From the NCBI GenBank assembly GCA_047967505.1, contig CM106538.1: a stretch of DNA of 64,000 bases; one strand, 5' to 3'. This document shows, piece after piece, positions 41,850-53,037 of the stretch. The notes below the pieces were generated by a model that was given only the letters and a program-made list of their open reading frames with translations, ran no database searches and had not been told where the DNA came from. Within the stretch, counting starts at the first letter, position 1. Every line of letters begins with the position of its first letter. Made by a program: the position numbers and the translations under genes. Origin of the DNA: Dipteris shenzhenensis (lineage: Eukaryota > Polypodiophyta > Polypodiopsida > Gleicheniales).

Positions 41850-42800
41850 TACTACAGCGTCGTCGACTTCTATCCCTTCCACATTTGCAATGTTGATGGA
41901 ACCAGGTGCTGTGTGATGTTCCATTTGGGAGGTGGAAGCTTTCTCCTAACCTTTCTTGGGGGTGGAAGCTTCTGCATGAGAGGGATGTGCATCATATATG
42001 GACATGCTTACATCCTTCATTGAAACCAGTGTCGTCAAGAGAAACTCTTCCATTGTCTGATCTTCGAAACCTAAAACCTCAGGATCTTTGACATGTGTCA
42101 AAATCGAGCCCGGATAGCATTCCAAGTGCCTCAGCCTCTCGTAGTCCAAAAAGAACCTCTATGTCATGGAGGAATACGTACTCTTTTCCATCAATGATGA
42201 GGGGGGACAAGGACCATCAATCAGCTTCTGGGTCAGCGGTCTCCAATGCAGATTCAAGCTCTACTCTTACTGGGGGCTCTTGAAGTAGGCTCAATGCTTG
42301 AGCTGCTTCCATCTCCTCTCTTGCATGGTCGATACTCTCTTTTGTGTACATGTCAGAGTTTAGTCTAGCGACGAGGATATCAGCAATTCTACTAGAGGGG
42401 ATGCTGGACGATGAGACTTCTTCCTCTAAATTTCCTTCTTAGAGAAGAAATATAAATGTCATCTCCCATGAAAGGAATTTAGTGCCTGTATTTTTCGTGA
42501 TCCCTGGTTCTAAGCCCTGGTTCTAAGATGTCTTTTACTTCTACCGTCTTAAACCCTTCCTCTGTAAGATTATCACAAAAGTGGACGAAGCGCTTCACAA
42601 ACTTGGGTTTGGAACAAATACTTGGTGTAATCTATCGGAACCCATCTCTTTGAAGAGTTGTCAACTGTATATGTAAAATTTATGAAATTCTCTTGCATGT
42701 AGTGGATGAGATTTGAGAAGTCATCCTTGGCTCGCATATATGTGCCTAGGACATCTAAAGTCCTATCAAACACAAAAAATAGCTATTCCTTGCGACCTGC

Positions 42801-43692
42801 AATCATGGAGCACAGCTCTAGCTGAATCCATGGCAAATAGCGATTGATGGAGTGAGTAACTTTTGAGGGTGGGAGTTTCTATGGCTCTCTAAAGGTGGAA
42901 TTGAGAATGTAAGGTAAAAATGGCTCTTACCCCTTTATGTATATCAAAATCCTAAAAATTAAAACTAATCATAAAATCCCCAAATATTTTGAAAAACATT
43001 TACCTTGAACTCAAAGGAGAAAACATCAAAAGAAATAACATGTTAATTTAATTGTCCATCATCTTTTGAAACAAGAACTAAGATTTGGTAAAAAATTAAA
43101 TGCTGCACTAGCCAAATACATTGTTAACAATCTTCAAAGTTGCAAGAGGAATGAAATTGGCACTATGCATGCACTTTTCCACACGACGGCTGATCTTACC
43201 ACCATTTAAGATAAAGTTAAAGGACTCCGACATGCTGTCCTCCATGGCCAATAGGTATTATCGCACATCCCTTAAAGTCCATTGCGATGTGTCATTCTCT
43301 TTCTTGACATCTCCCTCTTCAACATCAATAGACATACTAACCCCGTATTGTCTTCATCATTAGAGTCTAGGAGAAGCCATCGACCATTTGTTTTCTTCCA
43401 GCGCTTGTACTGAAAAGCTAAATACAACATTTGGCATGATAAATGATATCTAATAACCACATTGCCTTTACATGCGTGACATTGAAACACATCACCCTTT
43501 TGTTCGCCTAACCTGGTTTCCTAATTCATCCCCAAGTAAATCTTCAAGAGCATTTTCATCTACATGCTTGCAAGACCACATAGTTTTTGTTCTATGCATA
43601 TGTATATTCTGAAACAAAGTAGCAAAAATGTGCAGAGGCATAAACCAAGATAACCTTGCCCATTTGGATCCAAATGTAAACTTCATGGCCAT
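42801..43692 (-). pseudogene. Possible upstream part of the unknown minus-strand gene
   Basis: Two adjoining minus-strand frames, 43692-43492 (SKWARLSWFMPLHIFATLF, DENALEDLLGDELG) and 43490-43272 (FQCHACKGNVVIRYHLSCQM, RWKKTNGRWLLLDSNDEDN), look like coding sequence, and the second has a possible CxxC. They are close to and on the same strand as 41243-42800 but continuity is not shown. I do not recognise the family. Confidence 0.3.
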
Positions 43693-44980
43693 GCCTACAT
43701 CCTTTGCAATCTTGTCCTTGTACCATTACAATGTCCTTGAGTTCACATTGCTACAATCCATGTCTTGAAGTTGTGGTGGTGCAACATAAATAACAATATC
43801 ATTTTAACTCTTGAACTTTCCATCATATTATCATGTCACAAAAAGTATTATCAAAGATAAATGCCTCAGTAATTTAACACCTTAAGAAAAAGAAGATGCA
43901 AAATATAATGGCCCTAGTAACAGACTTCAAAACTGAAATGAACTAGCTCATAGAAGATTTTGTCCAGTTTAGATGCATCTACTCTACTCCAGACTCCAAG
44001 CTTCAACATAGTTGTCAATCTCTCTCCAAGGAGCCATCCTTAGTTTCTCAAGGAGATCATTTTAGCCTTTAGACGTCTGCAAACCTTTCTCTCATTTCCT
44101 TGCTAGCATCTTGATCTTTATATCGACAAAGCATTTCATAGTTCCTGTCTTCATATGGCATTCGATCAGTGTCCAGCTTGATAATGCTAATCCTGTTTCG
44201 GGTCTCTGATATCTGCAAATAGCATCAGAATTTCGTTGGGCCATCATTATAATCTTTAGGTAGAAAAATAAAATACAACAACAGGATGCACAGATTGTCA
44301 GCTTCACAGGATTCAAGGACCAATTAGAAGCGATGCCTATAGAAAAGATAGATTGACGTACAGACCAAAGAAGCCTCCCCTAATCCATCAGAATTGCAGA
44401 AGCATGAGTAGCCTTTGATTGACCTCGTCTAACCCTTTCTGAGATCTGCTTATTTGTTAATACACCACGACTGCTAGCCTCAGAAATCATCAAAGCACAA
44501 ATATATAGTCCAAGGGTACCCAGGATAAATGTGATAACTACAAAGTCTAGCATTTAGGAACCCCTGGTTTGCTTACAACCCTTCCAAGCTTAGCAACATC
44601 TCTGCCCATCCCTTATTAATAAGTTATCCTCTGCATAATTCAAAAGGCGTTAGCTCTAAGGAGGTCTTGAAATGTTAAGAATTTGCAGCTCACGAGTGTA
44701 CTCATTCACTCAATCTAAGCTGACCTTGTCAAGAGAGAAGAGGAGCTGGGAATAACTATCTAGAAATGCGTCTAGGAATAACTATCTGGGACTAACAAAG
44801 AGCAGAGGGCTCTTTGTTGGATATTTTTTTGCTGCACATTCCTTTCCCTAAAGTCCATGTAACTTCACCTCTATAGAATCTTTCAATAGGATTACCCATC
44901 TCTCTCTAGAGAATCTCTTTCCAATCCTAGATCTTTCTCCTCCTATGACTAATGAACTTCCAGGTTATGTTTCAAAGGCT
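43693..44980. other. No gene seen
   Basis: AT-rich sequence with only short unconvincing frames. The part from about 44600 may be the tail of the LINE fragment to its right. Confidence 0.5.
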
Positions 44981-44989
44981 CTTAGCTTC

Positions 44990-45740
44990 TTCACAATTTA
45001 TGAAGACATAATTGATGTCTTCAGGGATCTGACAGCATGGACACAAGCCGTTTCCAAGCTTAAGTTATCTTTCCTTTTCTCGAGGCCCTGTGTAGATTAA
45101 CCATGTGGTCTTGTTTATTTTATCGAATCCCCCTCCCATATTTTTATGGCCCTTTTCTCCCATTTCTTGGGGGGGCTTTGATCAGTTGAATTTTCGATGT
45201 AGAGTGGTCCCAATCTCCAAGTTTGATCTCACATAAAGAGCTTGGCCATTTTGGTTCATAGTGAACCACACAGCCGTAGTGACCTTGAACTCTTCCTCTC
45301 TGTTCCAAATATAAGTTCTTAAATTAGAGCCGCCTGAGCCTGAAATTTCCCCTCAGCTCTGCCACCAATAACCAACCATTTCCTTTTCCAATAATACCAT
45401 AGGCCGAGGTTCCTACAGCCTTTTGATATAAGGTGCTTTTAAAGCAGGCTTCAAGAAGAACAAGGGGATGAAGAGAGAGTCCAGACCAGCTTGGCAAAAA
45501 GCATTTCCACACGAACATGACCTTCTGATCCTGCTAGGCTTCGCAGATGCCTTTGAATAGAGAGAAGCCCTTAGCTATGAACTCGGCCTGGCTGGTGACT
45601 GAGGACATCTCTGGAACCTACATCTACCTGGGAAAACCTGAAGGCTACAACCCCTTAATATTGCTCCTTAACAAGATAGCACCATCAAGGCTTGACGAAT
45701 CTAGCTGGAGGCCAGGTTCCCAGACCACTTGAAATATTTG
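44990..45740 (-). mobile_element. LINE-B fragment with zinc-binding domain
   Basis: Minus-strand reading near 45080-44990 gives LKLGNGLCPCCQIPEDINYVFINCEEA, a zf-RVT domain (CxxC, then H/N and C spacing) as found after RT in plant LINEs. It is preceded at 45518-45324 by CFKSTLYQKAVGTSAYG. Frames are broken. Confidence 0.55.
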
Positions 45741-45775
45741 AGATGTCTAACCCACTTTATTCTTAGGAAGGAGTA

Positions 45776-46055
45776 ACACGGTGCACTTTATGATCATGTG
45801 GTAATACAAATTTGATAATCTGCAAAAACCCAAAAGTATTATGCTTAAAATAACAGGGGATTGAACATCATGAGGACGAATCTGTAGTAAGCAAATTGCA
45901 ATGATTCGTTATATTACACATGGTGCACTTCATAATCATTATGGTAATACCAACTTGATACTCTTCAAAACCCCAGAAGGATAGTTATGAAAATAACAAG
46001 GGAATTCAATATAGTCGGGACAAATCTGTAATAAGACAAAATGCAAACATGACAC
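45776..46055. repeat. Diverged tandem duplication, about 147-bp unit
   Basis: Copies begin ACA(C/T)GGTGCACTT and pass through GGTAATAC and AAAATAACA to CGAATCTGTA or CAAATCTGTAATAAG. Two copies in tandem, about 75 percent alike. No coding. Confidence 0.65.
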
Positions 46056-46342
46056 TTAACAAAATCGTGAAAAAGTCACAAACTGTATTTTGCAGAAACT
46101 CAACCGTCCTTTGAGGTCTGCTGATATGGAGCAAGGAAAACTGGATTACTAGAAACTGCTTGATTTAAACAACCGATTCAAAATCTTGTAAAGCAAACTC
46201 ACTAGAACACACGTGATACGAACTCACTTTCATCCTTTCATTCTCCTGGTCTGAGTCCGCCTCACCTATGTTTATGTCATGCTAGCATCAACATTTCAAG
46301 TAAGAGCAATAAACGCTACCATTGTTACACTTAGCTTTAGTT

Positions 46343-48443
46343 TCAACAAGAACACTTTCCGTTCTTGAAAACATGAAAGCGCTTAACATCTCTGACAAGA
46401 ATAGTTCGCTGCTCCATGTTGGATATAAGTGCTGTAGCCGAATGAAGTTTCTGCAAACCCAAAGATATTTTACAACAGTATGGGTGTGGGACAAGCCATA
46501 GCCAACTTCCCACTGTGCCGACATAGCTCAAATTCTTTTAGATTGTCCTGGGACAGCCAATGTACATCTGGTACATATCCTTCTTCCATTATTTTGAAAG
46601 AAAGATCTTCTGGCTTTGCATATATATAATTGTGTTGGAAATGTCCTGTATCCCCGACCAAAAATGAATGCACAATTCTGTCAACGTCAGTCCAACTCTG
46701 TCCTGGCTTTCTCCATGCTTGTTCTCTTAATCTCATTAACTCAACATGCTTAGCTTCCTCCTGCATGTGAGCATCTGCATAGATGTTAGACATCAAGACA
46801 TAAGCTGCAGCATCCTGTTTATCCAGTTCCACTGCATGTTCAAAGGCCCACCTTCCAAGCTCCACATTTCCCCACTTCCAACAAGCACCCAACACAGTAT
46901 GCAACAGCATGAGATTAGGATTGAATGGCATCTTCTTTATCACCCCTACTGCCTTGTCTAATTGGCCTGCACGGCCAAGGAGATCAACCATGCAATTGTG
47001 GTGCTCAATAGTTGGAGTGATGCCATAGTCTCTGCTCATGGCCTCAAAGTATGTCTGGCCCTTCTCCACTAGACCTGTGTGACTGCATACAGAAAGAATG
47101 CTCAGGAATGTGACCCCATCTGGTTTTATGTCTTCTGCTCTCATTCTGTCAAGCATAAGAAAAACCTTTTCACTCTCTCCTAGCTGGGCCTACCCTGCAA
47201 TAAGTGCAGTCCACGAGACTGCATTTCGAACTGGAAGCTTGTCGAACACTTCCTGTGCTTTTGGAAGCAAGCCACACTTGGCATACATATCAACCAAGAC
47301 GTTACCAACAGACAGATCTCTTTCCAACAAGCCCTTTCCTGAAATCTCAGCATGTATTTCTCGGCCCTTGTCTATGGCTCCTATAATGCCACAAGCTTTC
47401 AAGCTGCAAATAAATGTGACCGCACTTGGAGAGACGCCCTCCAATTGCATCTGTTCGAAACAGTTCAGTGCGTCCTGACCAAGGTCATGTTCAGCATACC
47501 CTGCGATAAGTGCATTCCACGAGACTGCATCTCGAACTGGAAGTTTGTTGAACACTTCCTGTGCTTTAGCCAGCAAGCCACACTTGGCATACATATCAAC
47601 CAAGGTGTTACCAACAAAAGCATTTATTTCTGACAACCCCTTTCTCGCAATCTCAGCATGTATGTCTCGGCCCTTGTCTATAGCCCCTATGCTGCCACAA
47701 GCTTTCAAGCTGCAAACAAATGTGACCGCATCAGGAGAGACGCCCTCCAATTGCATCTGATCGATACAGTTCAGTGCGTTCAGACCAAGGTCATGTTCGG
47801 CATACCCTGCGATGAGTGCATTCCAGGAGACTCCATTTCGAACTGGAAGTTTGTCGAACACTTCCTGTGCTTTTGCAAGCAAACCACACTTGGCATACAT
47901 GTCAACCAAGGTGCTTCCAACAAAAGGATTTCTTTCCAATGACCCCATTCTCACAATTTCAGCATGTATTTCTCGGCCTCTTTCTGTATCTCTCAGCCTG
48001 GCACAAGCCTTTAGTAAGGCCACGAACGTAAAGCCACTAGGATGTACACAGTCCTCCTGCATTTTCTGGTGCAGCACGAAGGCATGCTCTAACTCCCCAC
48101 ATTCAATATAACCAGTGATGAGTGAAGTCCAGGAATACTCATTCCGATCAACCAACCTATCAAAAACCTGCTGGGCATCACACATGCTTCCAACTTCCAC
48201 CAACATAGGGACGAGGTAGTTCCCGAGTGACTTATGAGCTTCCAGCCCACTTTTGCGCAGGTAGGCATGCAAGCGCAGGGCATACACTGAATTTTTGTGT
48301 TTTCTGCACTTGCGCAAGATGCATGTCAAGTTTTCAACGGAAGGCCGCTGGGGCATGCGTTCCAAAGAAGCGAGTGCCTCCTCTAAGCTAAGCTCTGGCA
48401 ATTGTGCTATGGGGTTGTGCATGGCCTTGTTTGCAGTCTCCAT
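46343..48443 (-). pseudogene. PPR-DYW organelle RNA-editing factor, disabled
   Basis: ATG at 48443. Minus-strand PLS-class PPR repeats (LVDMYAKCGLLAKAQEVF, VSWNALIAGYA, SPDAVTFVCSLKAC) run to a TAG at 47190-47192. The same frame then goes on through the last PPR, E and E+ motifs (DLLGRAGQLDKAV, GRWAFEHAVELD, YVLMSNIYA, VDRIVHSFLVGD). The DYW deaminase start reads ELCRHSGKLAMA: the catalytic Glu of HSE is Gly. About 23 nt are then missing. In a new frame the rest of DYW continues (SATALISNMEQRTILVRD, RFHVFKNGKCSC) to a stop that replaces the final DYW. The CxxCH zinc ligands read LQKLH. Such proteins edit organelle RNA; this copy cannot. Confidence 0.9.
47190..48110 (-). repeat. 306-bp tandem repeats encoding PPR triplets
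   Basis: The unit (102 codons, one P-L-S triplet) occurs about three times with high nucleotide identity. GGAGAGACGCCCTCCAATTG recurs at 47428 and 47734, exactly 306 bp apart. This is recent internal duplication in the PPR gene. Confidence 0.85.
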
Positions 48444-48455
48444 TTTCTCGAGCGT

Positions 48456-49000
48456 GCCTTTAACGCAACTTGAATTGTACCAGGCGTCTATCCAGAGCCA
48501 ATCCTTGGTGAGTTTCTGCTTGAAATCTGGGCTCTTGGGCTGCAGACTCGTCAGAATTAATCTACAGCTAAAAAAGTTGAGTTGGGCTCATCGTGTTTGC
48601 TGTTTCGATTGTCAAACCACTGGGAGGTACTCCTTCCATAAGTGCTCGGTAGTACAAGATTGTCGTACAGTAGTTGTCAGCATTGGCACACAGCCCTCTG
48701 AATCTGGCGAGCGGCGAGCTGATGGAAATAGCGATCCAAAATCATCATGCAATGCAAAGTTCATTAAAAAATCTTGCATGCAATTGCCCAAAATAATGAA
48801 GACACCACCCAAGTTAAACTCAAGTAAAGCCAAAAAGAAACTCCAGTTTGGTATTCCAAAAAATCAAAATAATACATAGATTTTACAATACTTGGTCCAA
48901 ACACGTCCAAATGCCTTCCAATTCCACTGTCTCTAATGAGCCATTGCTAATAAATGTAGACCCCTTTATTCTTAGCTTGCTTGTTTAGTGTGTGACCCAT
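48456..49000. other. Upstream flank of the PPR pseudogene
   Basis: No gene recognised. A plus-strand frame of 194 codons (48295-48879) is antisense to the PPR N-terminus and I do not accept it. Promoter signals were not found with confidence. Confidence 0.4.
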
Positions 49001-49239
49001 GCATTTTCTCATGCTTGGTGGTTCGTAACCACACTAAGGTTGATAATACTCACTGGCCATCCTCGAAAAGATGGTGTAAAGGGATGATTTCCCTTGTTGG
49101 TCCAATGGTCCCAAGCACTAACAAAGAGATTTGCATCCAACCCATGAAGTCTGTGCACTCCATGGCCAACTCTTCCAACTTCTACACAAATCACACGTTG
49201 GTGACAACTGTTGGGTGATGTGAGCCACCACATCCACCA

Positions 49240-50120
49240 ATTCTATTTCCTCTTTCATATGCATGCAATTGGTCTTGACCCACCTTGTAGTAGTCATTGA
49301 GGACCTCATTTGCTGGTCTCTAGGTAGTTAATACTCGTTGCAAGAGTTGGTAGAACTAGGCCGCATAATCCTTGACATCCTGATCATCCTGATTAAGGCA
49401 CTCTCTAGAGTTTGCAGAATTGTCTTTTCATTGTGAAACCGCCTCAAGAATGCTGCCTTGATGTTACGAATTGGTCCACCAAATACTCTGCTAGCCACCT
49501 TGCTACCTTACCTTTGAGAGTAGACTCAAGCAGTGCCTCCTTGTGGGCTGCATTGACCACACTGTTCAGTGTGTAGACTTTGTTGAATTGTTGAATGTGA
49601 GCGTCCAGATCTTCCTTTGATTTTTCGACAAATTTTGTGTACTTCACTTGCACTTGTGTTGCCATTGGAGCATGCCTTGGACTCGCTAGTGTGAACTGCT
49701 ATTGTAGGGCTCGTTAGTGAGTCTAGTGCACTCCGCACTCTACGACCATGCTTTTGCTATCGGAGCGGTGGGCATGAACTCGCTCGCCTTCTAGAGACCC
49801 TGAGGGTGTGCTCTTTGCAATTCCTCCTTTAGATTGTTGCAAATTTGGGTTCTCTAGCCGAGAAGCATTATTGGAACCACTAGGTCTGGTGGTCCTTTTG
49901 AATGTGCGTGCATTGACCTCTCTGAGATTTTCCTATGTGATTCCGTTTAGAGCACGTATCTCATCATGGATAGCACGAATGAGATGTTTGAGTTTCAATT
50001 GAGTTTGTTCATCAAAGGAACTTCCCCATCCAAAATGGAGAGGATTTTTTTGCACCAGATAAGCTCCAACTGTGCACGATAGCTCTGACACCGCAAGTGC
50101 TGAAGTTTGGATAGGGTCTC
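49240..50120 (-). mobile_element. Ty3/gypsy gag fragment
   Basis: The minus-strand frame 49665-49444 carries the gag core with KEDLDAHIQQFNKVYTLN and HKEALLESTLKGKVARWLAEYLVDQF, typical of gypsy capsid. Other pieces to the left are in broken frames. No LTRs were found. Confidence 0.65.
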
Positions 50121-51950
50121 AAAAGGAATGGGTTATGTGTTGCTCGGGATCACATGTCATGTGCTATAGCAATGGGAGCACTGATGATTTGACATGATTC
50201 CTGAGAAATACCTCACATGAAGAATTGCAATGAGTTGTGGTCACCAAAGTGTAGTGCCTCTACATGGAATACATCTAGAAAACACTATTGGGTAGTATAC
50301 TATGAGGATGTAGCAAAGAGCATATTCAACAGTACTATAGATATAGGCATGAATACCCAAAGAAACAAGGAAAACACATATGTGGAAAGAGAGATTGTAT
50401 CCAAATGTCTGATTGATTGTATTCCAGCAATGAGTTATCTGTAGACCTATGGAACAAGAGTATATTGTGGTTCCCAAACGGCATATCTATGCTGGAAGTT
50501 GGTTACAACTACTCGCACCTCGAGGTATCCCCGCAAGGATCCGTAAATAAAGGGTTGTTTATACCTTAACATTCTTGTTCTAGTATCTCACTCTCGAAAT
50601 TGGCACCCTATAGTCTACATCTTGTGTTGTGCTCACATGTCTCTGGTTCCTCAGAACACTGTTGCACTTGCACCACATTCATCCTATGTTCAAACTGTTG
50701 TATTAGCTCTAACAACTCGCCTACAAGCCTCATTTTTTCTTTTGATACCATCTAAAACAATTGGTCTACCGTCATCTGTACTTGTACCTTGAATGCTGCA
50801 AATAATTTTGCCGATAGGCTCTCCTCCTCAGGGCAACTATTCAGAATTACCATTAGCTCTGCATGTTGTAGAGTACAACTTCAGGAAACATCCAATCCCC
50901 ATCCTTCGTACTTTCTTGGGTTTGTCTGCTTCTTGGATCCTTTAAATTTCCTTCAAAACTCCAGTACCTAATTCTTGCTAGTACTTCGAGCGCAAGCATC
51001 ACTCCCTCTTTGGGGTTTCCTCTTACTCTGGGTCTCTAATCAAACCTTTATATTGTCACAACCAGGACATTGACTTTCTCCGATGCCTTTTCTTCTATAT
51101 ATCCAATTCACATGATGAACAAACACATTGACATACTTCATATACTAGATAAAGGCTGTGAGATAGGAAAGTTGATATACTCAATTGAGGTATAAAGACG
51201 AGGTTGAAGGCCATGTAAATTTCAGATGATACAATTTCCAAGCGGCAATGGAAGACACATTTGCAATGAATGCAAAGGGAGAGACGCACTAGGAAAAATG
51301 CCTCCTTGTTGAGTAGCTAGCCTTAGAGGGAGCAAATGCACCCATCCAAGCAACGCCATCACACCAATTGGCATATTACAAATAACCTTCTCAAAGTCTA
51401 TGGAAGAAGTGGAGGCATTGTAAGCAATTTGAATGAAAATTCATCTTTTCATTTCAAAGCTCATAAGGATTTTGAATTCTCAATACAAACCTCATACAAA
51501 CATCAAAATAGCTCAACATAAGCAATTCAAGTTTTTCATTCAAAGATTGGCATGGTCAACTGGGTCCATTCAGTTACACTGAATTTATTCGATACTGTAG
51601 GTGATGTCCATAGGTTGGATCCCATAAAACATCTGAACCTTTTCTCCATCCATTCCCTTGTCTCTACATATGTAGGCAAAGGAAGACGGAAGTATCACAA
51701 GTCTTCAAATTCCAATTCATTGACCAATCTGCATTATGAGAATCTTCCCACACCCAATGCGAATTGCTATACATCTCTATATGACAATACAAAGCAAAAC
51801 CATTCCAAGTGCAAGTAGAAGGACAAATTTTGAAGACTAGCATGCTATAGCTTATCAATCTAGATTGCATATATTAAGAATACAACTGAAGGTTGTTCTT
51901 GCCCTCTAGTACACACTTCCCCCACAAGAACCAATCCCCATACTAATCTC
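50121..51950. other. No gene seen
   Basis: Scattered short frames on both strands with no recognisable motif. The left part may continue the gag-bearing element on the minus strand. Confidence 0.4.
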
Positions 51951-51953
51951 TAT

Positions 51954-53037
51954 TTACATAGACTCATATCGAACCAAGCAATGATAAATCGGAATGCAAA
52001 GGACCATACGGGAATCGTTCCCCACAAGCTTTAAGACAACTGAGCAAGCCAAAAGCACAACAAGCAATCCAACTCTGTTGAATGCAACAATGTCAGGTTG
52101 AAATCCAAAGACATCATGCAAGATTGCAAATACACAGAATGACACTTCTTTTATCTCCGCAAATTTTAGCTTTATGGTGGATGAGGTCAAGCCATTGAAA
52201 TCATGAAGGCCATGATGCACCCTCTCATCCCATTCATTGCACATGCAAGGAATCAAACACAAAGCTACACTACAAAGCCTAGCTGCAGCTTCTCAGTTGA
52301 ATGTTTACACATATAAAAAATACAATTGAAAGCCACTATCCAATGAAATGACCTTCACTCTAGAACACCCCTACCACAGACACTCTCAAACCCAACAATA
52401 GCTAATCAGAATGCAGAGGACCACACAGTGAGTACCACATAAGAATCTGGGTGCAGAGAATCCTATAGCCTTTTTTTTTCCTACAAGATTCAAGACAACT
52501 GAGCAAGGAAACATTACAACTAACAATCCAGTGAATGTAGCAATGCCAACTTTGAAATCCAAGGCAACATTGAAGATTCCAAATAGATAGAATGACATAA
52601 TTTTTTTAATTCCCACACGCTTCAGTTCAAAGGAGGAAGATGAGCCATTCAAATCATGAAGCCTTCCACGATGCACCATCTTAGCCCATTCATTGCACAT
52701 ATTAAGAATAAAAAACAAAGCCACATTATAAAGGTCAAGCACTACCTATCTCATAGACCATGCTTTCGTATCCATCTCATACAGTAAAAACATAGCTACT
52801 ATATCTCCCACAAAGGGCAAACCCCACTTATTTATCTCTGTCTACAAAGTGCCTTATTGCATAGAACAACAAGAAATTGAAAGCCACATGATCATACAAC
52901 AATCTGAATTGATAGAATGTTATGATCTCTTCTAAGTTCTCTCTTTTAAGATTCCCATACTTGGAAGTGCTCATAAAGTTGGAGATTCCCCCTTGCAAAT
53001 CTACAACACCACAAATCCTACCTGCACAGATAAACAT
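51954..53037 (-). pseudogene. Duplicated hydrophobic reading frames (possible PGG-type membrane domain)
   Basis: Minus-strand frames 52742-52386 and 52262-51954 are diverged copies. Both read CNEW, then VH, HD(L/F)NG, SS, then a hydrophobic stretch GLLVV with CSVVL(N/K)LVG. A third piece (53037-52828, ITFYQFRLLYDHVAFNF) resembles the same middle part. The pattern F-x-x-F followed by a hydrophobic helix recalls the membrane end of plant ankyrin proteins with a PGG domain, but this is a weak match and no ankyrin repeats are visible. Spacing is about 450-480 bp. Confidence 0.35.

Larger units (their letters stand above)
41243..42800 (-). pseudogene. Unknown spliced gene remnant, acidic, minus strand
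   Basis: Not recognised. Reading down from about 42800: GTYMRAKDDFSNLIHYMQ and SSKRWVPIDYTKYLF, then FVKRFVHFCDNL in another frame. Then comes an acidic piece (about 42250-42440) with EEEVSSSSIPSSRIADIL, MYTKESIDHAREEMEAAQALSL and a TGA, then FLDYERLRHLECYPGS and DQTMEEFLLTTLVSMKD. A GT-AG intron at 41764-41849 (86 bp; donor GTAAGT, acceptor TTGTTGCAG) separates it from the last exon (GNVRSTFGRDHSLAHYLGE onward), which ends KLNKKDSL at 41243. A 97-bp duplication breaks that exon. Confidence 0.5.

Noticed and set aside
45547-45732. Plus-strand 61-codon frame near the LINE-B fragment
   Set aside because: Lies opposite LINE-B coding sequence and has no motif.
48295-48879. 194-codon plus-strand frame
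   Set aside because: It is antisense to the PPR N-terminus for its first part and carries no motif; a shadow frame.
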